Source: DASTOB01 sp035720425 (GTDB taxonomy: Bacteria; Chloroflexota; Limnocylindria; Limnocylindrales; CSP1-4). Taken from it: DNA of 8,636 bases. Below, piece after piece: positions 1 through 5,981 of this stretch (positions are counted from its first letter, which is position 1; every line of letters begins with the position of its first letter). The DNA is taken from contig DASTOB010000032.1 in assembly GCA_035720425.1 (NCBI GenBank), forward strand, positions 1 through 8,636, in the 5' to 3' direction. The notes beneath the pieces were generated by a model, which did not search any database, was not told the origin of the DNA, and saw only the letters and a list, made by a program, of their open reading frames with translations. The translations under genes and the position numbers were made by a program.

Positions 1-1
1 C

Positions 2-1198
2 GCCGTGCTCGTCGGGGCGGGCGAGCCTCCCGGCGCAGACGAACGGCCGGCCCTCGACGATCTCGCCGCGCTCGTCGCGGCGATCGTCCGGCGGCGGCCG
101 GAGTTGACGGTCGTGCTCGGCGGCTCGATGGCCGATCGGGCCGTCTCGTTCGAGGATCTCGGCGACCGGCCCGGTGCGCTGCTGCTCGGACCGTCCCCGG
201 GCGGCCAGGCCTCCGAGATGGCCCTGCGGGCCCTCCTCGACGAGTTGCGCGCCCCGATCGACGACGCGCGGCGGGCCATCGTCCGCTCGCTCGGCTCCCT
301 CGCCGATGCGCTCGACCGTCGGATCGAGGTGCTCGAGCTGGGCGTGACCGGCGGCCTCCGTGCTCACGCGCTGCCCGGCAGCGGTGGCGAGGCGGGATCG
401 GTCCACGCCGCGATCGTCGCGAGTGCCGGATTGACCGGCGAGGATCGCGAGGACGTCGCGGTCGACGACCTCATGGCGTGGACGACGATCGCGCTCGACC
501 GGCACCGCCTTCGCGATCGATTGCGCGAGCTGCGCACGGCGCCGTGGGGCGACTGCTCCGGCGACGGCGCCCATCTCCGTCTGGCGGCGGCGCGTGCAGC
601 GCTCAGCCGGCTCGTCGACCTGACCCCCGACCTCGGTGCGCTGCCGGCGCCGGACCTGCTCGTGGCGGCGGGTGGCGCGTGGGCCGTCGCCCCGGGTCCG
701 GCGATCGCCCTCGCCCTCGCTGACGTCGTGCGGCGATCCGGGGCCACCCATCTCGCTTACGACCACGCCCGCCTGCTCGGCCCGCTCGGCGCGATCGACG
801 ACGACGCCGAGCGCCGGACGATCGTCGGCGACCTGGCCGACGAGCTGCTCGCTCCGCTCGGCAGCGTGGTCATGCCCCAGGGGCTCCACGCCGGCCGAGC
901 GGCCGGGCGCCTCGTCGTGCGGGCCGCATCCGGAACGACCGAGGTGGAGCTCGTGGCCGGGGGGCTCGAGCTCGTTGACCTGCCGCCCGGCGAGACGGCC
1001 AGCGCGGAGCTGCACTTCCGCGACACGGTCCGGCTCGGGACGCGCGGCCGGAACTTCGCCGTCGACGTGGCAGGCGGCCTCGGCGGGCTTCTCATCGACC
1101 TGCGCGACGTGCCCATGCGCCTGCCGGAACGGCACGACCGTCGGCGCGAGATCCTCGCTGCGTGGCAGGGAGCGTTGTGGGGAGGCGGGGAAGGATGA
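2..1198 (+). CDS. MutL/GlmL-like (glutamate mutase L family) protein, 5'-truncated
   Basis: The reading frame is open to the left edge, so the N-terminus is missing; the GTG at 5 is probably internal. Residues are counted from that GTG (397 aa visible). The protein looks like the MutL/GlmL family, ATPase-fold proteins named after the partner of adenosylcobalamin-dependent glutamate mutase. Supporting segments are a beta-strand/glycine turn LELGVTGGLRA (110-120), a second nucleotide-site-like strand DLLVAAGGAW (217-226), the segment GATHLAYDHARLLGPLGAI (246-264) and a C-terminal beta-rich part with VDVAGGLGGLLID (353-365). No mutase gene is visible, so a direct role in glutamate metabolism is not shown; such orphan homologues, as I recall, are common in Chloroflexota. 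Its stop overlaps the next start as ATGA, so the two are translationally coupled. Its glycine-rich last codons encode the purine-rich Shine-Dalgarno region of the next gene. Family assignment is from recalled family pattern and is moderate. Confidence 0.6.
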   Translation, partial: AVLVGAGEPPGADERPALDDLAALVAAIVRRRPELTVVLGGSMADRAVSFEDLGDRPGALLLGPSPGGQASEMALRALLDELRAPIDDARRAIVRSLGSLADALDRRIEVLELGVTGGLRAHALPGSGGEAGSVHAAIVASAGLTGEDREDVAVDDLMAWTTIALDRHRLRDRLRELRTAPWGDCSGDGAHLRLAAARAALSRLVDLTPDLGALPAPDLLVAAGGAWAVAPGPAIALALADVVRRSGATHLAYDHARLLGPLGAIDDDAERRTIVGDLADELLAPLGSVVMPQGLHAGRAAGRLVVRAASGTTEVELVAGGLELVDLPPGETASAELHFRDTVRLGTRGRNFAVDVAGGLGGLLIDLRDVPMRLPERHDRRREILAAWQGALWGGGEG

Positions 1199-2217
1199 TC
1201 GACGCAGCCGTGCGTTCGGTCGGGCTCGAGCTCGTCGCCCTTCGGCCGCTGCTCGAGACCCCGATCGACGTTCGGCTGGCCGTCGCGCCCGGCGATCGGA
1301 TCCTCGTCGCTCCCGGCGAGGCCGTCGTGGCTGGCGCCCAGGTCGCCGAACGAGTGCGCGACACGCACCTCGAGGAGATCACCGCGCCCGTGGCGGACGG
1401 GCAACCCGGTGGTCGCTGGAGCGGCGAGCTCGGTCCCGGCGGGCTCGGGCTGCGCCGCCGGGCCGCGACGGCGAGCGGGGAGCTCCTGTTCGCCGCCGAC
1501 GGCCGATGGCGCGTCGCAATCGGCTCGCACGTCGAGCCGGTCGAATCGCCGGTCGAGGGGACCGTGCGGAGTGTCCGGCCGGGCGTCGATCTCGTGATCC
1601 GGGCCACCGGCCGCGGACTGCCGGGCGCGTCGGCCCTCGGTGCCCCGGCCCGCGGCATCCTCGCCATCGAAACCGGTCCCGATGGCGAGCTCCGCTCCGG
1701 CGCGGTCGATGTCGCGGCGTCCGGTCGCATCCTCGTCGCTGGCTCGCGGGTCGACGCGGAGACGCTCACCCGGGCGCGCGCGATGGGCGCGCGCGGCATG
1801 GTCGTGGCCGGACTGTCCGGCAAGGAGCGGCGCGACTTCCTCGCCTCGGAGGCGCGCCAGCGAGCCGCCCTCCACCGTCCGCCGCCATTCGCGGTGCTCG
1901 TCCTCGACGGTGCGCTCCGGCGCCCGATCGCGTCGGCGATCATGGCCGTTCTGGCGGCCCTCGCCGGCCGTGAGGTGGCGGTGGTCACCGACCCGCCCGC
2001 GCTCGTCTTCGACGAGCCGGCCCTGTCCATTCCGACGCCCGATCCCGGCTGGGTCCGCGTGCGGAGCGGCCCGCTGGCCGGCGGGGAGGGTCGCTGGGCC
2101 GGCCTCGCAGGGCCGCGCCGGTTCGGTCCCGGAACGCACCTCGAGGCCGGGTTTGTCGAGTTCCCGGGCGAGGAGCCGGTCGCGCTGCCGCTCAACGACC
2201 TCGAGCGCTACGCCTGA
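1195..2217 (+). CDS. Conserved-type protein of unknown function with barrel-sandwich-like and KOW-like segments
   Basis: I do not recognise a named function. The ATG at 1195 gives 340 aa, a 4-bp ATGA overlap with the MutL-like gene and GGAGG at 1181-1185 nine bases upstream; a longer GTG start at 1162 has no such support. Residues about 30-56 (PGDRILVAPGEAVVAGAQVA) and 112-136 (containing PVEGTVRSVRPG) resemble two halves of a lipoyl/barrel-sandwich fold. Residues 177-209 (GRILVAGSRVD, then ARAMGARGMVVAGL) look like an alpha/beta unit. Residues 286-340 (VRVRSGPLAGGEGRWAGLAG to LPLNDLERYA) resemble a KOW-type small barrel: a glycine-rich start, then a strand ending in a P-L-x-D-L-E pattern. 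There is no signal peptide or membrane segment. The biotin/lipoyl lysine motif is absent, so it is not a carrier domain. Coupling to the upstream gene suggests the two products work together. The domain statements are inference from sequence pattern. Confidence 0.7.
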   Translation: MIDAAVRSVGLELVALRPLLETPIDVRLAVAPGDRILVAPGEAVVAGAQVAERVRDTHLEEITAPVADGQPGGRWSGELGPGGLGLRRRAATASGELLFAADGRWRVAIGSHVEPVESPVEGTVRSVRPGVDLVIRATGRGLPGASALGAPARGILAIETGPDGELRSGAVDVAASGRILVAGSRVDAETLTRARAMGARGMVVAGLSGKERRDFLASEARQRAALHRPPPFAVLVLDGALRRPIASAIMAVLAALAGREVAVVTDPPALVFDEPALSIPTPDPGWVRVRSGPLAGGEGRWAGLAGPRRFGPGTHLEAGFVEFPGEEPVALPLNDLERYA

Positions 2218-2243
2218 CCCGACCCCGTCGATTCGGCTACGCT
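2214..2243 (+). promoter_or_regulatory. Possible promoter for tsaE, leaderless type
   Basis: CTGACC at 2214-2219 (4 of 6 matches to TTGACA) lies 18 bp before TACGCT at 2238-2243, which has the TA...T pattern of a -10 box. The predicted transcription start, about 2250, is only a few bases before the tsaE ATG at 2254. No Shine-Dalgarno sequence precedes that ATG, which fits a leaderless mRNA. The -35 overlaps the stop codon of the preceding gene. The -10 match is weak (3 of 6), so this is tentative. Confidence 0.3.
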
Positions 2244-2253
2244 CGCCCATCCG

Positions 2254-2727
2254 ATGACCAGCACCACCCTCGTGCGCCGCCGCCTGACGAGCCCCGACGC
2301 GGCCACGACCCGGGCAATCGGCGCGTCCCTCGGCCGCGTCGCACGCGCGGGCGACCTGATCTGCCTGCGCGGCGACCTCGGAGCGGGCAAGACGCAGCTC
2401 GCCAAGGGCATCGCGGCCGGCCTCGGCGTGACGACAACCGTCAACTCGCCGTCGTTCGTGCTCATGGCGGAGCACCTCGGCCGGCTGCCGTTCTTTCATC
2501 TCGACCTGTACCGGCTGGCCGACGCGGCCGACGTGCTCGCCGGAGGCCTGCTCGACGAGCGCCGGGCCGATGGGGTGACGGTCGTCGAGTGGGCTGAGCG
2601 GCTGGGGACGACGGTGCCGGCCGGCCGGCTCGAGATCGCCATCGACGGCTCCGGCGACGACCCCCGGGTCCTCGAGCTGACGGCGACGTCAGCCGACTTC
2701 GTGCGGTTTCTCGAGGCCGTCCCGTGA
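2254..2727 (+). CDS. tsaE: tRNA t6A biosynthesis ATPase TsaE
   Basis: TsaE (YjeE) is the small ATPase that powers cycling of the TsaD-TsaB complex, which transfers threonylcarbamoyl to A37 of ANN-decoding tRNAs in the cytoplasm. The 157-aa length is normal. The Walker A loop GDLGAGKT is at residues 40-47, the family switch motif VNSPSF at 63-68 (usually SPTF), HLDLYRL at 82-88 and the acidic VVEWAERL at 110-117. It begins with the only ATG near the conserved N-terminus and follows a 36-bp gap, making it the likely first gene of the run through ridA. It overlaps tsaB by four bases (GTGA), which implies coupled synthesis of two subunits of the same complex. No Shine-Dalgarno is seen at its start. 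Identity is firm; the Ser for Thr change in the switch motif is conservative. Confidence 0.95.
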   Translation: MTSTTLVRRRLTSPDAATTRAIGASLGRVARAGDLICLRGDLGAGKTQLAKGIAAGLGVTTTVNSPSFVLMAEHLGRLPFFHLDLYRLADAADVLAGGLLDERRADGVTVVEWAERLGTTVPAGRLEIAIDGSGDDPRVLELTATSADFVRFLEAVP

Positions 2728-3437
2728 GCGGCCCCGGCGGCCCCGACGGCCGGCGCGCCGCGATCCTCGCCATCGACACCGCGACGACCCGGGTGGTCGT
2801 GGCGGTCGGGTCGCCGCGCGGTGAGCCACTTGGCCTGTCGACGTGGACGGCCGGCCATCGCCACGGTGAGCACCTGCTCCCGTCGATCGGGCGGGTCCTC
2901 GGCGAGGCGAACCTGCGACGCTCGCGGCTGCGCGGCGTCATCGTCGGCACAGGCCCGGGGGCGTTCACCGGCCTGCGAGTGGGGCTCGCGACGGCGAAGG
3001 CCCTCGCCCACGGGCTGCACGTGCCGATTGCGGGAGTCTCGACGGCGGCGGCGCTCATCGAGGCCGCGGCGGCCGGCGACGGCGTTGCCGCCCGGCGCGT
3101 CGTGCTCCTGCTGCCGGCCGGTCCCTCGGATCGGGTGTTCGTCCGGCTCGGCCTGCCGCCTCGACTGCTGCCGGCCGGGACGGAGCCGGAGCTTGACTCC
3201 GCCGATGCGCTCGTCGCCGTCGATCTCGACGGTCGCGCACCCGCCGACGCGGTCGCCGCGGGTGAGCGGGCGCGCGAGCGGCTGGGCCACGAGCTGCTCC
3301 GCCTCGGCGCCGCCCGTCTCGCGGCCGGCGCGGACGACCTAGCGACGCTCGTGCCGGAGTACGTCACGCTGCCGCGCGGGGTCAGCGCGCCGGCACCGGC
3401 AGGCGGAGGAGTCGAGTGGTCGCGCGGCCCCCGGTGA
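2724..3437 (+). CDS. tsaB: tRNA t6A biosynthesis protein TsaB (divergent central motif)
   Basis: TsaB is the catalytically inactive ASKHA-fold paralogue of TsaD and forms the heterodimer with it in bacterial t6A synthesis. The 237-aa protein has the N-terminal strand AILAIDTATT (13-22), the signature GTGPGAFTGLRVGLATAK (75-92) and the C-terminal LVPEYVTLPRG (209-219), close to the family's P-x-Y-x-R ending. The GTG start gives a GTGA overlap with tsaE, with a weak GAGG seven bases upstream (2713-2716). About 16 residues precede the first strand, more than usual, but no later start fits. The central DARRxxVY-type motif common in TsaB is not recognisable: the equivalent stretch reads LLLPAGPSDRVFVRLG (128-143). 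The last 20 residues are low-complexity, and their codons contain the rimI ribosome binding site. Identity is firm from motifs plus position between tsaE and tsaD. Confidence 0.92.
   Translation: MSGPGGPDGRRAAILAIDTATTRVVVAVGSPRGEPLGLSTWTAGHRHGEHLLPSIGRVLGEANLRRSRLRGVIVGTGPGAFTGLRVGLATAKALAHGLHVPIAGVSTAAALIEAAAAGDGVAARRVVLLLPAGPSDRVFVRLGLPPRLLPAGTEPELDSADALVAVDLDGRAPADAVAAGERARERLGHELLRLGAARLAAGADDLATLVPEYVTLPRGVSAPAPAGGGVEWSRGPR
3405..3409 (+). promoter_or_regulatory. Shine-Dalgarno site supporting the rimI GTG at 3416
   Basis: GGAGG lies six bases before the GTG at 3416, inside the 3' end of tsaB. It favours that start over the in-frame GTG at 3434, which would give a GTGA overlap but has only G/C-rich sequence without purine runs upstream. 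Confidence 0.6.
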
Positions 3438-4033
3438 GGCTCCGCATCGAACCGATGCGGCTCGGCGATCTCGCGGACGTCCAGGAGATCGAGCGGGCCA
3501 GCTTCACGACCCCGTGGCCGCCCCACGCATACCGGAGCGAGCTCGAGTCCAATCGCCTCGCCACGTACCTCGTCGTTCGCGCCGGCTCCACCGTCGTCGC
3601 CTACGCGGGCATGTGGCTGATGGTCGACGAGGCGCACATCACGACGTTCGCGGTGCATCCGTCCTGGCGGCGCCGAGGGGTGGGGGAGCGGCTCCTCGTC
3701 GCCCTCCTTGACCTCGCCATCGCGCGCCAGGCTCGCGAGGCGACGCTCGAGGTGCGGCTGTCCAACCTGGCGGCCCGCCGCCTGTACGAGAAATACGGCT
3801 TCCGGCCGGTGGGCCTCCGCCCGCGCTACTACAGCGACGACGGCGAGGACGCCCTGATCATGACGACCGAGGCGTTCGACGACGCCCGCTTCACCGATCG
3901 CCTCGAGCGGCTGCGGGCCGCACTCGACGCCGCCCCCGCCCCGGAGGCGCCGGACGTCGAGGCCGAACCGGGCGCGGATGGTTCGGATGCGCCGCCGGAC
4001 CCGCGATCCGGCCCGCCGGAGGCCCCCGCGTGA
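3416..4033 (+). CDS. rimI: Ribosomal protein S18-alanine N-acetyltransferase RimI (GNAT family)
   Basis: RimI uses acetyl-CoA to acetylate the N-terminal alanine of ribosomal protein S18; it is commonly encoded among t6A genes. The GNAT fold is clear: the N-terminal part IEPMRLGDLADVQEIERASF (11-30), the substrate strand AHITTFAVHP (73-82), the acetyl-CoA pyrophosphate loop RRRGVG (85-90) and the RimI hallmark LEVRLSNLAARRLYEKYGF (111-129), with Glu112 and Tyr124 matching the family's catalytic pair. The core ends near residue 165. The remaining 40 residues are an acidic Pro/Ala/Asp-rich tail not typical of RimI (usually about 150-165 aa). The start at 3416 gives a 22-bp overlap with tsaB; the alternative GTG at 3434 removes six residues. 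The tail's end encodes GGAGG (4018-4022) for tsaD. The actual substrate may be broader than S18. Confidence 0.88.
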   Translation: MVARPPVRLRIEPMRLGDLADVQEIERASFTTPWPPHAYRSELESNRLATYLVVRAGSTVVAYAGMWLMVDEAHITTFAVHPSWRRRGVGERLLVALLDLAIARQAREATLEVRLSNLAARRLYEKYGFRPVGLRPRYYSDDGEDALIMTTEAFDDARFTDRLERLRAALDAAPAPEAPDVEAEPGADGSDAPPDPRSGPPEAPA

Positions 4034-5097
4034 GCGGCCCGCTCGTCCTGTCGGTCGAGTCGAGCTGCGACGAGACGGGCATCGCCCTCGTCGAGGGTGG
4101 CCGGCGGATCCTCGCCAACGTCGTGGCCAGCCAGGTCGCGCTCCACGCCGCGACCGGCGGGATCGTGCCGGAGGTGGCCGCCCGGGCCCACCTCCGCTGG
4201 ATCGTGCCGGTCCTCGACGAGGCGTGGTCGGAGGCGGGTGTGACGTGGAACGATGTCGACGCGGTCGCGGTCACTCATGGGCCCGGGCTGGCCGGATCGC
4301 TGCTCGTGGGAATCAACTTCGCCAAGACCCTCGCCTGGGTCCACGACGCGCCGCTCGTGGGGGTCAACCATCTCGAGGGGCACGTCTATGCCGCGTGGCT
4401 GCTCGATCCCGGAGAGGAGGAGCGCGAGGCGATCGCGTTCCCGCTCGTCGCGCTTGTCGTCTCCGGCGGCCACACGTTCCTCGTCGAGATGCGCGATCAC
4501 CTCACGTACCGCCTCCTCGGCGAAACGGTCGACGACGCGGCCGGCGAGGCGTTCGACAAGGTCGGTCGGCTGCTCGGCCTCGGGTATCCCGGCGGGCCGG
4601 CGATCCAGCGGGCGGCGGAGGGCGCCGTCGGGCGCGATCGGACGTTTCCGCGGGCGTGGCTGAGCGACACGTACGACTTCAGCTTCTCGGGGCTCAAGAC
4701 GGCCGCCCGACGGATCGTCGACGCGGCGCGCGCTGACGAGGGGCTCCCGGCGGCCGACTCCGACGCCCGCCTGTCCGAGGCGACGACGGCGGAGCTCGCC
4801 TGGGGTTTCCAGGACTCCGTCGTCGACGTGCTCGTGACGAAGACGATCCGCGCCGCGCGGGAGACCGGCGCCCGGACGATCGTCCTCGGCGGCGGCGTCG
4901 CGGCCAACTCGGCGCTCCGGGCCCGCCTGGCCGGCGAGGCGGAGGCCGCCGGCCTGCCGCTCGTCGTCCCGCGGCCTGGGCTGTGCACGGACAACGGCGC
5001 GATGATCGGCGCCGCCGGGGCCCGCCGCCTGGCTGCCGGTGAGCGGTCCGGGCTGGACCTCGACGCGCGGCCGACCCTGCCGATCGGCACGCGATGA
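4030..5097 (+). CDS. tsaD: tRNA N6-adenosine threonylcarbamoyltransferase TsaD
   Basis: TsaD is the catalytic subunit that transfers the threonylcarbamoyl group from threonylcarbamoyl-AMP to A37 of tRNA, with TsaB and TsaE. The 355-aa length is normal. All hallmark motifs are present: ESSCDETGIAL (10-20), the metal-binding NHLEGHVYA (113-121; His114 and His118), LVVSGGHT (142-149), DDAAGEAFDKVGRLLGLGYP (168-187), FSFSGLKTA (217-225), GGGVAANSALR (287-297) and CTDNGAMI (319-326) with the metal ligand Asp321. The GTG start overlaps the rimI stop (GTGA) and has GGAGG seven bases upstream. It in turn overlaps rsmA by ATGA. tsaC, which makes the threonylcarbamoyl-AMP intermediate, is not in the window and must lie elsewhere. 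No key residue appears missing. Confidence 0.97.
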   Translation: MSGPLVLSVESSCDETGIALVEGGRRILANVVASQVALHAATGGIVPEVAARAHLRWIVPVLDEAWSEAGVTWNDVDAVAVTHGPGLAGSLLVGINFAKTLAWVHDAPLVGVNHLEGHVYAAWLLDPGEEEREAIAFPLVALVVSGGHTFLVEMRDHLTYRLLGETVDDAAGEAFDKVGRLLGLGYPGGPAIQRAAEGAVGRDRTFPRAWLSDTYDFSFSGLKTAARRIVDAARADEGLPAADSDARLSEATTAELAWGFQDSVVDVLVTKTIRAARETGARTIVLGGGVAANSALRARLAGEAEAAGLPLVVPRPGLCTDNGAMIGAAGARRLAAGERSGLDLDARPTLPIGTR

Positions 5098-5981
5098 CGC
5101 CGGCGGCGAGGGTCGATCCGGCCTCCGTCCGCCGCGTCCTCCGCGCGGCGGGCCTGCGGGCGCGCCATGGCCTGTCGCAGAACTTCCTCGCTGACGTCGC
5201 CGTGCTCGAGGCGATCCTCGCCGAGGCGGACCCCGGCCCGGACCGGCCGATCGTGGAGGTCGGGCCCGGACTCGGGATCCTCACCGAGGCGCTCCTCGCG
5301 GCCGGCGCTCCCGTCGTCGCGGTGGAGCTCGATCGCGGGCTCGCCGCGCTCCTCCGCGACCGGCTCGCGGACCCGATCTCCGCCGGCCGGCTCGCCGTCA
5401 TCGAGGCCGATGCGCTCGACCTCGACCTGACCTCGCTCGCCGCCCCGCCGTACGACGTCGTGGCGAACCTGCCGTACCACATCACGAGCCCGATCCTCCA
5501 CCGGTTCCTCGGCTCGACCCCGCGGCCCCGCCGTCTCGTGCTCATGCTCCAGCGCGAAGTCGCCGAGCGGATCGCCGCTCCGCCCGGGGACCTCAGCTAC
5601 CTGTCCGTGTTCGTCCAGTACCACGCCCGCGTCCGGATCGCCTTCCGCGTCCCGCCCACGGCGTTCGAGCCGGCCCCGGCCGTCGAGTCGGCGGTCGCGG
5701 TCCTCGAGCCGTACGCCGACGACGACCGTCCGCTGGACGAGTCCGGCGAGGACGCGTTGTGGCGACTCGTCCAGGCGGCCTTCCGCGAGCGGCGCAAGAT
5801 GCTCCACAACGTCCTCTCCCGGCAGCTGCCGGTCCCGCCGGAGCGCGTCGCGGCGGCCCTCGATGCGGCCGGGATCGACGGCACGCGCCGGCCGCAGACG
5901 GTGGCGGTTGGGGAGTGGCTGGCGCTGCTGGCCGTCCTCGGCCCGATCGGTCCGGACGAGCGCGGGCGCCGGGCCCGATGA
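5094..5981 (+). CDS. rsmA: 16S rRNA (A1518/A1519-N6,N6) dimethyltransferase RsmA (KsgA)
   Basis: RsmA dimethylates two adjacent adenines near the 3' end of 16S rRNA during late 30S assembly, using S-adenosylmethionine. The 295-aa protein has the N-terminal RHGLSQNFL (24-32; usually LGQNFL, here Ser28), the SAM-binding motif EVGPGLG (55-61), the acidic VAVELD (75-80), the catalytic motif NLPYHI (125-130), LMLQREVAERI (150-160), FEPAPAVESAV (191-201) and the C-terminal FRERRKMLHNVL (230-241) and RPQTVAVGEWL (266-276). The ATG overlaps tsaD's stop (ATGA). No Shine-Dalgarno sequence is evident, so translation probably depends on coupling. NLPY, not NPPY, agrees with an adenine dimethyltransferase. 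The set of motifs is complete, so the enzyme should be active. Erm-type resistance methylases share the fold, but operon context and the C-terminal domain argue for RsmA. Confidence 0.95.
   Translation: MTPAARVDPASVRRVLRAAGLRARHGLSQNFLADVAVLEAILAEADPGPDRPIVEVGPGLGILTEALLAAGAPVVAVELDRGLAALLRDRLADPISAGRLAVIEADALDLDLTSLAAPPYDVVANLPYHITSPILHRFLGSTPRPRRLVLMLQREVAERIAAPPGDLSYLSVFVQYHARVRIAFRVPPTAFEPAPAVESAVAVLEPYADDDRPLDESGEDALWRLVQAAFRERRKMLHNVLSRQLPVPPERVAAALDAAGIDGTRRPQTVAVGEWLALLAVLGPIGPDERGRRAR

Noticed and set aside
1162..1194. Longer GTG start for the unknown protein
   Set aside because: It adds eleven Gly/Arg/Val residues, creates a 37-bp overlap and has no SD, whereas the ATG at 1195 has both GGAGG and a 4-bp overlap.
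636..1973. Second + strand frame (445 codons) across the MutL-like/unknown boundary
   Set aside because: Its translation is Arg/Pro/Ser-rich without motifs, and it covers two genes that have SD, overlap and domain support.
757..2499. Long antisense open frame (580 codons) on the - strand
   Set aside because: It spans two coupled + strand genes, is dominated by Arg/Gly/Asp-rich low-complexity sequence, and shows no family motif. Such frames are expected opposite GC-rich genes with G/C third positions.
5759..5977. Upstream extension of the ispE frame to an earlier GTG/ATG
   Set aside because: It would add 73 residues overlapping the conserved C-terminus of rsmA. The ATG at 5978 gives the ATGA overlap and the normal IspE N-terminus.
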